Notes: a model not told the origin generated them from the letters alone. 64,000 bases of DNA from Macrobrachium rosenbergii (GCF_040412425.1 NC_089781.1:51781227-51845226), one strand, 5' to 3'. Positions 1-11,995 are shown, counted from the stretch's first letter. Program-made: numbers and translations.

Positions 1-1380
1 AGCTAGTGCTCCATTGTTAATTGTCTTCAATGCTTCCTACAGTCCATTGGTTATAAGGATACCAAAGTGAAAACCACAAAAAGCTAACAGGATTCTACAT
101 TGAAAAAGCTCTAAATATTTTGATGTAGGGAGTTTATTTTTAAAGATGTTGCTTCAGAACTAGTTACCTGGTCTCCAGTTCATCTAGAATATCATGAATG
201 CAAGCTTGCCATAGTTGGACGTTGAGTGAATGCAGCATATAGAGCCTTAAGGGCAGTTAAATGGGATACAGGACACAAGTACGTCATTATCAAGTAGAAC
301 ACCATAATGCTCGAACAAAATTCAGGCTAAAAAATAAAGCAAGTAGCCTACATAAATGATGTTGGCCTGTATTTCTATTACAGATAAATTAGAACTTCAC
401 TCAGTTTGGTCTGAAGGAAAGTTTTGAATTAACACTCGAAATTTTACTACTCCCCAGATAGTTGTTGATGCTCTTGCCAATACTTCTTCCAGGGTTTCAA
501 AGAAAACCTTTGATAAACTATATGTAAAATAGTCACCATAAGTAAGAGAAGAAAATAATTAATTGATAGACGGAACTATATTAGGAAGACTCATATTTTG
601 TCTGCTTCAGTAACAGATTTTTGGTAAGCACTAACTACTTCTAAGAAATCTACTTAAGACTGTGATAATATTCCATATGCCATGATAAACATGCCCCAGA
701 AAGTACAAAACAGTTTAATTTTTTAAACGCTATAGATAGAATTTTTATAAAATATCTCATTCCATATGTCTGGGAATAACATGATTCTAAAGTAGCAGTG
801 GTTAATGGCCTTACACAAAGTGTGATGAAAACTCTTTAAAAATTGTAAGGTTTATTTTCAACACGTGCCACAACATATTGCTAGAGGAAAACAACTTATC
901 GACGATCATGGTGGAGGTAGTCTGGTATTTCTCTTTGAACAGCTCCTCTCGCAAAACAAAACCCCAAAATGTATATGTCGAAATGTACGTCTTCTTTCTA
1001 CCCGTATAAGTGACTGGAGACGTTAGACTTGCTTTGCGTCACCAGCTCATTAATGTTCTGGAATAAACATACACCTCAAAAGAAAGTAGAATATTTCATA
1101 ATTTCGGTCGACTTACACCCTAAATCTCTTGAACACTAAGAAAGTCATAAATGACATGTTTTCACCATAAGAAAATGCACTAGAATTTCACTGGCATCTT
1201 ACTAAAATATATTCTCAGTGATAAGTGTCTACATGAAATTAATTCATTTAACCAAATCTAGAATATTGCAGCAAATAAAAGCTCTCAATCTTTCTTAAAA
1301 ATCTAACATAGAAAATGGTATTTGTGGAAACTGCACAGAAATTTATCTATCACATAATTCATACTTTGAAAACATTCTCC
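1..1380. other. AT-rich DNA, no recognisable gene
   Basis: No reading frame of convincing length or family resemblance was seen on either strand, and no LTR pair or tandem array. It lies beyond the RNase H end of the family D relic at 1,381-1,904, so it could hold decayed integrase or LTR sequence of that element, but I could not recognise any. Confidence 0.4.
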
Positions 1381-1904
1381 AACTTGAGAAAAATTATCAT
1401 ATTTTTTTTTTATTTAGTCTGTTGAGGTAATTAGTGCCAACGCTGGGTTTTCTGGAATGCGCTCCACTCAAAACTATAGCTCTGGATTCCCATTGACCTC
1501 CTCATAATCAATCCTTGGCTTTGCAATCCTGTGCCTTTGGATACAAGCAAGTCGCTTGTGGTCTGTCAGTATCATAAAATCTACCATATGCAGGTATACT
1601 GCAAAGGAAATCTGTTAACCGTAAATATTGTTGTGCTCAATCTTCTTGAGTTTTCCATTTGCTGAAGCATTTGTAAATATACCAATGGCAAATTCTTGCA
1701 GTAGTAAGCCTCCCGTCCTTCATTTGATACATCTGTCCACATGATGGAGGTCTTATTGAAGATCAGTTATCGTAGTATCAGTGCATTTCCAAAGGCTTGC
1801 TTCACCTTATTAAATACATTTTGTTCAGAGTCCGTCCCTCCATTTACTTCAGTTATCCCTTCTTCAGTAAACTGCTCAGAGGCCCTGCAAGTTTTGAGTA
1901 GTTG
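1381..1904 (-). pseudogene. family D Ty3/gypsy relic, RNase H side
   Basis: This degenerate stretch aligns by eye, in the same order, with the RNase H and RT-linker part of the family D gypsy copies at 24,046-24,600 (minus) and 58,437-58,960 (plus). Shared landmarks are the T-rich tract followed by the LTR-proximal RNase H end, and a region translating to INAFPKAC-like residues (here ISAFPKAC). The similarity continues across the Mag-like insertion at 20,277-20,445, so both pieces were one element before the insertion. It has many stops and no usable frame. The assignment rests on similarity to other copies in this window, not on intact motifs. Confidence 0.5.
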
Positions 1905-2372
1905 TGATGTGTTTGTATTTATAACACATACTACAATTCTTCGTTCTTACCTGCAAGGTAAATATGATGTATTTAGTATTTGAGTTCGGTCCCATTCTCG
2001 TCGCAGATGTCCGAGGATGAAGGGGCGATGAAATAAAGCTATATCTTTCAGCTCGTGTTTATTCTCTGCTACATTTGAGAATAAGGCGGTAACAGATGTA
2101 TACAAAATACAAAAGCATATACAATGGAATCAGAACAAACATATGAGCATCGGAGCTCGATACATAATAAGGCATTACATTCTACATACATGAGGTAGAA
2201 CTTATGGGATCGAAGCCTATGTGTCGGATTCGATACTAACACAATAATAACTGATTACACTTATACTCTACAGCATTACGCAACATCTAGCTGCAACTTT
2301 GAACTGAACGCGTCTACGGACGGCGTTATATACAGTAACACGTCTTGCACTTACGTTAAGACATACATGACA
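1905..2372 (-). repeat. 3' LTR of the Mag-like element
   Basis: Direct repeat of 19,806-20,271, about 468 bp. Read on the minus strand it starts TGTCATGTA and ends in CACATCA. The left flank AGTTG repeats after the other LTR. Both LTRs share the AT-rich TATTTATAACACATAC end and the CGGAGCTCGATACATAATAAGG block. Confidence 0.88.
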
Positions 2373-2390
2373 GTCTCTCCCCCTTTACAT
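2373..2390 (-). promoter_or_regulatory. polypurine tract of the Mag-like element
   Basis: On the minus strand a purine run (AAAGGGGGAGAGAC) sits directly against the TGTCATG start of the 3' LTR. That is where plus-strand DNA synthesis is primed in LTR retroelements. Confidence 0.7.
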
Positions 2391-2462
2391 GCGACTAAAA
2401 CAGAACTGTTTCTCAACACTTACAAATCTAATATTTCAGGAGGTTTTCCTCTATTCATTCGG

Positions 2463-3411
2463 TTAGGGGAGTACTGGAGATGTGTCCTGAGCTGTTGCGA
2501 GATTTTCCTCTATATTTACAGTTGGAGGTTCAACGTCTTGGTGAGCAGTTTGCACATCTGTGTTATTTAAGTTTGAGGTATTTGAAACTTGTACTTCTGT
2601 ATTATTTGTACTGAATGACTGCAACTGATCAACATGACGTTTTACAATCTTTCCACTGACATTAACATCATAATGTAAATTTCCTATATCCCTGACAATT
2701 TCTCCTTGTACCCATTTTTCTTGTGTATTGTATGATCTTACCATGACATAACTTGAAGGAGTGAAATGTCTTACCTCTGGAAGCTTTTTTACTTGATCAT
2801 AACCTTTCTGTTCTAACTGACTCTGCAAGCTAGGACACATAAGATCTAACTTACTCCTGATCCTCCTCCCCCATCAACAAATATGACGGTGTTACACCCG
2901 TAGTACTGTGTCACGGTTGTTCTATAGGATAAGAAAACTTTGCAATATGAGATGTTACATTACAGAGTTTGCTTGTCTACACTTCATATTATGTTTGAAG
3001 GTTTGGACAAATCTTTCTGCCTCACCATTCATTGTGGTGGATGGTAAGTTGCTGATAATGTATGTTGTATACCATTCACATTCAGAAATTCTTTAAACTC
3101 CTGTGAAGTAAACTTTGGACCATTGTCTGTCACTATTCTTTCTGGCAAACCATGCGTTGCAAAGATTTGCATGAGTGATTTTATAGTTGCTACCGATGAT
3201 GATGTTTGCATTGGTATAACTTCTAGCCACTTACTATATGCATCTACTAATATCAAATATGAATATCTAAAAATGGACCTGCAAAATCTATATGCACACG
3301 TTGCCATGGGTATCAGGGGTAATTCCATGGATGCATTCTTGTTTGTTTAGGATTATTTTTGTTGCAATGCACAATTCATACACTTTTTAACTAAATTTTC
3401 AATGTCCCTAT
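2463..3411 (-). pseudogene. Mag-like integrase, catalytic core and C-terminal part
   Basis: The minus strand encodes the second part of a gypsy integrase. The core is readable at 3,029-3,328: YLILVDAYSKWLEV (first catalytic Asp) followed by RIVTDNGPKFTS (second Asp) and the start of the HTLSATYHPPQ helix. A 125-residue frame at 2,463-2,840 carries the C-terminal domain (RSYNTQEKWVQGEIVRDIG, then a DV-x-V-x-G-K-x-V-K-RHVDQL motif) typical of K02A2.6-like polyproteins. The two pieces are in different frames, and the segment holding the catalytic Glu is disrupted near 2,850-3,030. The zinc-binding N-terminal part lies at 16,612-16,915, beyond the nested Gmr1-like element. Confidence 0.82.
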
Positions 3412-4383
3412 TGTTAAGGGCCCACATCATCAAACATACACAAGTCTCTTAAAATACAAATAAAGTCACTAACGACCAAGTCCACAATAGGTGGAATGGC
3501 CGCAACAGGAGTGTACAGAGATGGAATCAAGGAGGATAAAGAAAAACTGAAAATAAAACCTTAATATTTAATACAAACTTTTAGAAAGAAATGACCACTG
3601 AGCCTCTTACAAAATACATTAAATAAACACAAAAATCAACCATACACAGAAACATCGAATAACAAACACACTTACACAAATTAAGATAGACTATGCAATT
3701 ACACTTTAAAGAGAGGGCCCTGAAAGTAATAGAATGTCGAAAAGACAGAATAGCCTAACTTATTACACACTAAACATTTATAAAATAAATTGCTTCCCAT
3801 AAGTGAGCTCTGAACAGTGGTAGTGGCAAACACAGCCTTCAAATCACGGGTCGAGGGAATAATATAATTTCCTAGGACCTACCAAACGTAAGAGAGGTCC
3901 CCTTGGCAGAATAACTAAACCAAGGGCGTAGACTGGAGAATACATCACTTTAACGTCACAAGACGATCAACGGACACGGCCGTCCGACAGAGTAATCACG
4001 CCTTTACCAGTTGGCAGAGCGGTCCCCTTGGCTAATAACTGGGCCAAGGGCGCTGACTGGAGATCAATCAATCTCTTGAAGGAGGACAGCAGCAGCAACT
4101 GAAGACAGGCAGATCTCGTAAATCTCGGGTAAATTCCAAATTAAGTCCAGCCCTCACAATATTAATGGTCCAGAAAACGACTGACTACTCCTGGCCAGAC
4201 AGCGCCGAATACAGCTCAACACCACACGTGAAAATAAAACAAGCTCATTGTAATTAAAACTATACAACAATTCAGAAATGTCAGGGAAGAGGAAACAGGG
4301 TCATTACGTTCCAAAAAATAATTACAGCCAAAGTGACATATTCAAAACAAATTAATTTATGTTAAATTAAACACATACTGACA
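3412..4383 (-). repeat. 3' LTR of the Gmr1-like element
   Basis: 972-bp direct repeat of 15,641-16,611. On the minus strand it starts TGTCAGTATGTG and ends near GGGCCC..AACA. Inside is an imperfect duplication: the GGTCCCCTTGGC..AAGGGCG..GACTGGAGA block occurs near 3,893-3,943 and again near 4,013-4,062. Between them is a GGACACGGCCGTCCGAC palindrome. The copies differ mostly by small indels and a few substitutions, so the insertion is not very old. Confidence 0.88.
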
Positions 4384-4396
4384 CCTCCTTACCCAA
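4384..4396 (-). promoter_or_regulatory. polypurine tract of the Gmr1-like element
   Basis: On the minus strand GGGTAAGGAGG sits immediately before the TGTCAG start of the 3' LTR, the expected place for the plus-strand primer. Confidence 0.6.
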
Positions 4397-4904
4397 CAAA
4401 AAAAAAATTTCCACAAGAAAATTTTTCTACAAAGTATTGAACTTAACTCAAAATTCAAAGAAATATATAAAAATGCTAACATCAAAAGCAAACATAGCAA
4501 TTCAAACTATATGAAATAAAACAAGGACAATAAGAAAAATTAAAGTCAAATGACTAAACTCAAAAAGTGATTAAAAATACTATATCACATTGCCGGATAG
4601 ATTAGAGATAGTGGCAAAAAAAATTTTTTGTACCACTTTCAATACAGTCAATAGATATCAAATCTTAACCTAATACAAGACTTAAAGCTAATACAAGTAA
4701 ACAACTTATAGTGACCACGCCAAAATAACATCAGTATCAGCATACGAAGAAATATGGTAATATCCCCATGAACTCACAAGTGGAGTGGTGGGCACAGGTT
4801 AGGAGCAGCAATGTTAACAAGACTAACCTATTATTAGACTAAACCTAGATAACCGATAACAAAAATATAAATCGACCACAATGGGGCTAGTGTTACCTCA
4901 ACCA

Positions 4905-5128
4905 AGGTCACCACTCATACACCAGCCTGTAGCGCCTAAAAACGGCCGTGCTGTGCTACAGACCCGTGAGCCATGACCTGGCTAAATTATTCTGAAAACA
5001 CAAATATCAGTCAAACAAAATAAGGACCAAAACCTTAATAGATTAACCTTAACTTCGTCTAGGTCACCACTCATACACCAGCCTGTAGCGCCTAAAAAAC
5101 GGCTGTGTTGTGCTACAGACCCGTGACC
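4905..5128. repeat. two copies of a ~68-bp hairpin-containing repeat, 156 bp apart
   Basis: The block beginning GGTCACCACTCATACACCAG occurs near 4,905-4,972 and 5,061-5,128. In each copy CTGTAGC pairs with GCTACAG around an AACGGC-containing loop, so each could fold into a stem-loop in RNA or single-stranded DNA. Confidence 0.75.
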
Positions 5129-5330
5129 TATCTAAGCTATGTAAAGAAAGAATTAATGCGGACCATTGGCATAAACAAAGAACAGGGACATAACAGTATA
5201 TGATTAATGATTTATAAAAACTAACCATCAATCACCAAAATAAAAAAAACGTAACACACTGTCCACATATCAATGATTTACAACACACTCAATATTGTGA
5301 CCCTTCACAACACTTTCCAAAAATGCCTCT

Positions 5331-5450
5331 TTTCACTCCAGAGAGCGTCCTTACTCAACACTTTGTTTTCACGACTCATTGAATTTCAAAGAGCATCTTT
5401 TCACTACACTTCACTTAGTTTTAGTGCCTCTACACTTCAGAGAGCGTCCT
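5331..5450. repeat. three ~50-bp degenerate tandem repeats
   Basis: CAGAGAGCGTCC-type cores recur near 5,338, 5,387 and 5,437, each followed by CACT/TTCACT-rich sequence. The middle copy is the most diverged (AAAGAGCATC). Confidence 0.6.
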
Positions 5451-5492
5451 CACACTAAACGGGTTTGGGCCTTAAATACACACATCATTAAT

Positions 5493-5568
5493 GGACATAC
5501 AAAACAATGGTAACACCTTAAAATTAACCTGGACATACAAAGACAATGGTAACACCTTAAAATTAACC
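5493..5568. repeat. 38-bp tandem duplication
   Basis: The unit starting GGACATACAAA and ending AAAATTAACCT is present twice head to tail (5,493-5,530 and 5,531-5,568), differing by about one base. Confidence 0.8.
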
Positions 5569-5887
5569 TCCACCAACAACACATACTAAAGTAAACAAAA
5601 TCAAAAGTACCGTAACCACTCTTAATCAAAGACGATACCGAAAAAAAACCTGCAAATCACGACATTTAACATCTTAATCTTAAATACTTAATCCTAAATT
5701 ATTTTATAAACAAAAAACGCCTGACACAACATTATTACAACAAACCTGGAAACAACACACCTGGAAACCTGTACATTCGATAAATTTATAGGATTAATCA
5801 AATCAATTAATATAAATATATACAAAACAACTTTACAAATAATAATTAACGAAGAACAAAAAGGTTTTTCTCAAATCAACCTATCGA

Positions 5888-7105
5888 TCAGTCACTGATG
5901 CGTGACAGCGCATCAGCGACAACATTACTTTTGCCTGGAATGTGTGAAAAGCTAAAATTCCATTCCTGGAGCAGGAGGCTCCAACGCATCAACCGTTGAT
6001 TTTTATTCCTAAACCTGTTCAAGAAAATCAATGGATTATGATCCGTTAATATTTTAATCGGAGTCCCTGTAGAGGATAAGTACACCTGAAAATGATTAAC
6101 AGCTAAAATTAATCCCAAAGTCTCTTTCTCTACAGCCGAATATTTCCGTTGTGCCGGGGATAACTTTTTGGAAAAATAGGCAACAGGATGAGATACTCCA
6201 TGAGCATCTTCCTGCAACAAAACTGCTCAACCCCAACATCACTTGCATCAGTAGCAAGCGAAAAAGGAACGTCAAAATCAGGGGCTTTCAATATAGGGAA
6301 ATTCATTAGGACCTGCTTTAATTTTTCAAAGGCATTCTGGGCATCATTAGTCCATACAAAAGTCACATTCTTACGTAATAAATTAGTCAGGGCTCAGCGA
6401 TATCAGAAAAATTCTTAACAAATCTACGATAATACCCTACTAAACCAAGAATTTTCTGACATCCCTGTGACTCTTTGGTATTTCAATATGCCTAATAGAG
6501 TCTATGTTTGCCTGTTTTGGAGCCACTTTCCCAAATCCTACTTCGTGACCCAAATACACAACCTTTGCTTTGGCAAACTCACTCTTTTGAGTTTATAACC
6601 AAACCAGCTTTCCTAAGTACCTGAAATACGGCCTTAATACGTTTAAGATGGGTGTCCCAGTCATCACTATAAATCACAATATCATCAATATAAACAACAC
6701 ACCCCTCTAAACCTTGGACCAAAGTATTCATTAACCTTTGAAAGGTTGCAGCAGCATTCTTCATCCCAAAAGGCATTACTTTACATTGGTAGAGTCCTCG
6801 CTGCGTTACAAATGCTGACAAACCCGTGCCGTTTGGACAGCGGAACTTGCAATACCCTTTAACGAATCAAATTTAGTTATATATTTTGAATTCCCTATCC
6901 TGTCAATACAGTCCTCTATCCTGGGTAAAGGATAACTATCAGGCTTTGTGACCTCGTTGACTTTGCGGTAATCAAAACAAAGCCTGAATTGACCATCCTG
7001 TTTCTTTACCAAAACAACAGGTGAAGACCACGGACTGTTGCTGGGTTCGATCAGCCCCGTGTCATAACATATAATCAACCTCTTTATCCACAACATCATT
7101 TTTAA
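5888..7105 (-). pseudogene. Gmr1-like reverse transcriptase and RNase H
   Basis: Read from high to low coordinates, the RT fingers/palm start at 7,099: SPWSSPVVLVKKQDG, then FRLCFDYRKVNEVT and KPDSYPLPRIEDCIDRIG, reaching YITKFDSLKG with the first palm Asp. At 6,579-6,821 follow LYQCKVMPFGMKNAAATFQR and the YIDD catalytic box. RNase H occupies 5,888-6,366: LATDASDVG, VEKETLGLILAV, LTDHNPLIFLNR, ending VVADALSRISD. The DHNPLIFLNRF..NQRLMRW signature is the style of Gmr1-like elements in fish. The frame shifts at least three times, and the piece between LKG and SAFVT is lost. No integrase follows toward the LTR. Confidence 0.85.
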
Positions 7106-7389
7106 ATGGATTTAACCTGTAAGAGGATTGTTTTACCGTAGTTGCGTTACCCACATCACATCATGTTCAAGGACAGTGGTCTGTCCTGGAACATCAAAAT
7201 AAATCCTTATAACTAAAAACTAACTTTTTCAAAGATCCCTGTTCTACTAAATTCAAATGTGAAACCATTTCTGAAAAATTTTTCTAAAGAATGTTCATTA
7301 TCACTAGGCCATTCGGCACCATCAAAACAATCATCATCAAAATTACTCACGTCTGGAAAAAGAAAAGAATTAATACCATTACACTTTGG

Positions 7390-7807
7390 TGTAAAGTGTC
7401 AAAGAAACGAGCAGGTAAAAGTTACTGCTGCTTTATTACAGATCCAGGCAGTTTATATAGACCGACTGAGCGCGACCCATAAAAAGACAATGGAATTGAC
7501 TGTGACCTGAGGTCGAAACAATAAACAATAATGCAGTGAACGAGTACAAATTACAATACAAAACATACAGAACTTCAATATGGATACAGTCTTGATGCCT
7601 GTGAATGAACAAACATGTGATGCACAATGTGTGACATTTGTATAAATCGTATAAAGTAAAAATGGTTAAAATGCGTGACCTGGCACGTTTTAGAGCGTGA
7701 CTAATTGAGTTTGAAAAAATGAAGTCACCAAAGAAAACATGCTCAGCGGAGACTTAATTAATGGTGCCGCCGAAACACTCGCTGGCGCCCGATGTGGTGA
7801 CTTTACA
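7390..7807 (-). repeat. 3' LTR of E1
   Basis: 418-bp LTR, direct repeat of 11,996-12,415 and close to the E5 LTRs. It includes TATATAGACC (degraded TATA/R region) and the GCATCAAGACTGTATCCATAT block (minus strand). A GAGTATT stretch precedes it internally, as in the sister copies. Confidence 0.85.
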
Positions 7808-7929
7808 AATACTCCCCAAGGCGAGGGACGCGTCTGACTAATCCCTGTATCTGCTGGGGCTGAAGGGTGCGCGGCTCCTTGAAGATAACGGAGGGGTCTC
7901 CGCCTGTGAGGCTGCTGGTTGGCGGTCCC

Positions 7930-9106
7930 TTCCCGGGCGGCCGCTGCGTGGTGAGGCGTGCTGGAGTGTGGTTGGGCGGAAGGGTGCTGCGTCGCTGCCG
8001 ACTCTCTGACAGAAAGCGGGCTTTAAAGCGGTCTATTGAACCCCAGTCTTCCTTCCCAGGGAGTGCCAGCCGAGCGCCTTGCTGTTCCGTTCCAGCACGC
8101 GGAAGGGTCCCCTGTAGGGCTTGGTTAGTGGTGGACGGACGGCGTCGACTCTGACGCGTGGGTGGCGGATGACAGCTGTGGCGGCATGAAGGTGGTTGAT
8201 TTGTCGATGTATGAGCGCCTGCAAGGCGAACTTGCTGGCCATATCGCGGAGCCTCTGCAGTGATGGGGAGTGGCGTTCATCCGTCACGAGCTCTCCCGGC
8301 ACCACGAGGGTTCCCCATAGGTTTGTTCGGCTGCAGACGGGGTGCCGTCGGCTCTGGGGCGTTCTCAACCGAGGAGGACCCACGGCAGCTGATGTTTCCT
8401 GTCCTCGGCAGTGCAGCGGGCCATGAGGGATGACTTTAGGGACCTGTGGAACCGTTCGACCAGGCCGTTGGCTGCTGGGTTGTGCGCCGTGGTGGTGTGA
8501 TGCATGGTTCCCAGCAGTTGAGCCAGGGCGGACCACAACTGGAGGGTTGTGATGTGATCCAGGATGCCAAAAAGCGGCTAACCCAACTGGAGAGCAGGGC
8601 CTCGGCGCACGCGCTGGCGGTGGCTTCTTGCATGGGTGTGGCCGGCCACCTCGTCGAACGGTCTACCACCGTCAGGAGGTATCTGGATCCGCCTGATGGG
8701 AAGGGCCCAACGACATCAATGTGGATGGGCCGAAGCGGCGCTCTGGCTGTGGGAACTCGCCTACCCCCGACTGCGTGTGACGACCCACCTTACTGGTCTG
8801 GCACTGCAGGCACTGTTTTGCCCAGGATGTGGCGTCCTTTTGCACCCGTGCCAGACGAACTTTTTGAAAGCAGTTTGGCCGTGGTCCTGCCAGAGGATGT
8901 GAGAGGCCGTGAATTATGTTGAATATCTGGCGGCGGCGAGGCTGGAACCAAAGGGCGGGGCTGACCTGTGCTGATGTCGCAGAGCAGGCTTGGGCCTTGG
9001 GGACGGTGGTCACGTCCCGCCACTTGAGGGACGTGATGGCGGTGCGGTATGCTGGGGTTTCTGGGTCAGCGGCCTGTTCTCTGGCGAGGTCTGGTAATCT
9101 ACACAA
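7930..9106 (-). pseudogene. E1 integrase
   Basis: The minus strand encodes a CsRn1-type integrase in pieces. Near 8,672-9,106 is the zinc-binding domain (IIHGLSHP ... WAKQCLQCQTSKVG: His-x3-His ... Cys-x2-Cys). The core is frame-shifted at 8,436-8,700 (VDRSTRWPATPMQEATASAC). The C-terminal GPF-type domain lies at 8,033-8,250 (THxRVRVDAVRPP, KPYRGPFRVLERNSKA). Neighbouring frames contribute alternately because of 1-2 base indels, so no single intact protein exists. Confidence 0.8.
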
Positions 9107-9470
9107 GCTGCACTGCGTTCAACTCGACTCTGGAGAGGGCGTCTGCTACGGGATTTTTCTTGCCGGGAGGTACCTGACAGAACAGGTAAATTCGGCTATG
9201 GCTGAGAGGTGGCGCTGCTGCCTGAAAGACCATCGTCCCCTGCTTCGTGAAGGCGTGAACCAGTGGCTGATGGTCTGTGAAGATTGTGAAGGGTCCCCTC
9301 CAGGAGGAAACTTGAAGTGCCGAACTGCGCGGTACATCGCACAGAGTTCCCTGTCAAAGGTGCTGTAGCGGGTCTCTGCGGGGATTGAACTTCTTGCTGA
9401 AGAAGGCAATGGGCTGGGGGCGCTGTTGATGATTTGCTCAGAACAGCACCGCAGGCGACGTTACTGGCAT
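9107..9470 (-). pseudogene. E1 RNase H
   Basis: Minus strand: ETRYSTFDRELCAMYRAVRH (catalytic Glu region), then TISHWFTPSRS-type text that is the frame-shifted version of TDHQPLVHAFTK, then LSAIAEFTCSVRYLPARK, the segment before the ADALSR end. The same order occurs in E2-E5. At least one frameshift falls between the Glu and Asp motifs. Confidence 0.78.
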
Positions 9471-10575
9471 CTGTCGTCAGCTGGAGGGGGCATTGGGATC
9501 ATGGTGTGCCAAGGGCGGTTGCCTTGGCGGGGCGCCTTCATCAGGGAAAAGGCCTGCTGCTGGCTGGGTCCCCAGGACAGGGACTTCGGTTGGCCTTTTA
9601 GTACTTCCGTCAGGGGGGCCGTGGTGTGCGCGATCCCGAGGATGAACCGCCTGTAGAAGTTTACCATCCCAAGGAACTCCTGGACGGCCTTGACGGAGGT
9701 GGGGTCGGGAACCTGGCTACGGCTGCTACTTTCGATGTAAGAGGGCGGACGCCTGTCGCAGAACACCTCGTGACAGGAATTCTGCTTTCTGGACGCCGAA
9801 GGTACACTTGTCCAAAGCGGACGACAAGCCGTTCTCTTGGAGGCGCTGGAGGACTGCCCTGATGTGCCTCTGGTGTTGGCTGTGAGACCTGGAAAATATG
9901 AGAATGTCGTCGACGTAGCAGATGCAGAACTTTAGGTCCCCAGGATGCTGTCCATGAGCCGCTGGAAGGTGGCCCCGGCGTTCCTCAGCCGAAAGTGAGA
10001 GAAGGCGAACACATAGGACCCGAAGGGCGTTATGATGGCTGTCTTTGGTATGTCCTCTGGTGCAACAGGTACCTGGAAATAAGATTTAAGAAGGTCCAAT
10101 TTAGTGAATATTTTGGCCCCGTGAAAGGAGGCTGTGAGGTCCTGCTTGTTGGGTAGAGGGTAGTGGTCGGGCTCTGTTGCAATGTTGAGCCGCCTGTAGT
10201 CACCGCCGCAGGGTCTCCAGGAGTCGTCCGGTTTCTGCACCATGTGGAGGGGGAGGCCCATGGACTGGAGTCTTTCCTGCAGATTCCCATCCGCTCCATC
10301 TCCACGAATGCTTTTTTTCGCCTCCTGAAGACGCTGAGGGGAAGCCTGGAACTTTGCATGTGTCGGGGCCCTTTGAGTCGTTATATGGTGGTATATGCCG
10401 TGCTTGGCTGGGGCCCGGGGACTTGGTGAAGCTCGGGCTTGAATACCTGAGGGAACTCCGACAGTAGGTGTGCATACTGATGGGGGCGAGCGCGCTGATG
10501 GTGGGTCTGGGTCCCGCTGTTGGGGGAGAGACCGGCAGGAGTCGGTATCGAGGAGGCACTTGCCTCACGCGTCGA
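9471..10575 (-). pseudogene. E1 reverse transcriptase
   Basis: The frame at 9,932-10,261 gives [50 protein letters not shown] (first palm Asp) and [29 protein letters not shown]. The catalytic YVDD box lies just below 9,930 in another frame (CTACGTCGACGACATTCTCA on the minus strand). The thumb/connection follows at 9,461-9,766 ([32 protein letters not shown]). The gene is whole in content but broken into at least three frames. Confidence 0.85.
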
Positions 10576-10880
10576 CTAGCAGGCGAAGTGCGCCAGAAAA
10601 TCGGCCCCCAGGAGTGGGGTTCCCTCGTCCGCGACGATTAAGTCCCAGGAGTAACTCTGGCCAAGGATGGAGATCGACAGGGGCCTGGTGCCATAGGAGA
10701 GGATGGGGTTCCGTTGGCGGCCGTCAGGAAAGCGGCCGGTCTGGTGTCTGGTTGCGGTCCTCTGGGATGCCGGGAAGACCGATTTAAAGGCCCTGTGTCG
10801 ACCAGCATCATCCTGCCGGAGGCGGTGTCGCGGACGTAAAAACCTACTCTTTTTGAGGCCCTGGGTTCTTCGGCTGCCAT
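10576..10880 (-). pseudogene. E1 aspartic protease
   Basis: Begins with [20 protein letters not shown] and has the catalytic LVDTG at about residue 30, followed by a frame change into [20 protein letters not shown] and [12 protein letters not shown]. This pepsin-like domain cleaves the Gag-Pol polyprotein. Compared with E5 the Ala after DTG is replaced and the frame breaks a few codons later. Confidence 0.8.
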
Positions 10881-11762
10881 GGCGGCCTGTCCTGCTGGCC
10901 GCTGCCCCGTTTTTGAACGGGCGAACGGTGCAGGGCAGCAGGCAGTTTTGGGCGTCCTTTCCGAACCACTTGTGGTAGCGACAAAGCCCGGGGACCTCCA
11001 TCTGCTGTGGTTCGGTGGACGTCTGTTGGCGATGGCGTTGACGGGCTGCTCACGTCCTCTTCAGGCTGGACGGAGCTACCGGCTGTGTGGCCAGTTTTTA
11101 GCGCTGTGAAGCCTTGACGGAGTCTGTGAGATGTTGCGCCGTCTCTATGAGGTCCTCGATAGGCATGGTGTAGGGTTGAGCGATCTGGTTGCGTACCTCC
11201 GGGAGGAGTTGGCGAAGATAGATTTCCCGTCGCGGCTTATCTCCTGCCATTCTTTGTGCCATCCAAGTCTGGTAGTGACAGGAGATCCACGACCATGCTC
11301 AAGCGTCTCTTGAATTGAGGTCGTGGTGTGGGTTTATGGCAAGGTCGATAGCATGGGCGGCCCGCTCGGCGATGGGCAGGAGCAAGCCGAGGAGGAACTT
11401 TTGTGGTGCTGTATGTTAGGGTGTGTGTTTGGTACTCGCGATGAATTTTCTGTACATCGTCCTCCGGAAGGGTGTTGAGCACTGTGTCGGCCTGTAGGAT
11501 TTCGTCCGTCAGGTCTGCGATTCTGAAGTGGCTCTCCACCCTGCGCAGCCACACATCGATGGGTTCCCCCTGCATAAATGGCGGCAGCTTTACGGTGAGG
11601 GCGGCCCAGCGATTGTGTTGCCCGGCCGTCATGTGTTTGGGGCGCTGGTGTGGAGTTGCGGGAGGGCCTCGATGCAGGGGCGGGCGCGGTGTGATGGGAG
11701 GTAGGTAAACCTCGAGTCCGCGGAGTCCGTTCAACTGCATGAAGGAGGATATCGGCGTCCAT
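10881..11762 (-). pseudogene. E1 gag with CHCC zinc motif
   Basis: The start ATG (minus strand, 11,762) reads MDADI, the same start as E5. A frame at 11,237-11,740 holds the capsid-like part (LTVKLPPFMQGEPIDVWLRR, VESHFRIADLTDEILQADTV). The nucleocapsid motif CRYHKWFGKDAQNCLLPC lies near 10,980: Cys-x2-His-x9-Cys-x3-Cys, an unusual CHCC order that characterises CsRn1-type Gag. Several frameshifts separate these parts. Confidence 0.8.
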
Positions 11763-11995
11763 GCTCGCTCCTTTGATCCCTTACTGGAGTGGGGGTACTG
11801 GCGTCGATGCGCGACTTTCGTGTGCCGTGTGGTTCCGCTAGTGGCGGCTGGTGGGTGCGCCGACGAGTCAGCACGCTCAAACGCTGGTTACAGCGCCCGT
11901 GTTTAGTCGCTACAAGCGTTTTGGAAGAAGTCCTGGAGCCAAAACTAAGTCGCCGTGTCGGTCCGTTAATGGCTCCGGGATACTCGGGTCACCAC

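Larger units (their letters stand above)
4397..5887. other. long noncoding 3' region of the Gmr1-like element
   Basis: About 1.5 kb between the RNase H end and the 3' LTR. It has no coding signal and is A-rich on the plus strand. It holds three sets of local repeats (listed separately) and no second integrase, which supports the integrase-before-RT order. Confidence 0.6.

Noticed and set aside
3412..4383. The 972-bp repeat considered as an independent non-autonomous transposon
   Set aside because: The second copy (15,641-16,611), the CTAT duplication, the primer site and the purine tract show it is an LTR.
8446..9368. Long plus-strand frames across E1 (and similar antisense frames in E2-E5)
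   Set aside because: Antisense to integrase and RNase H; long only because these GC-rich genes lack stops on the opposite strand.
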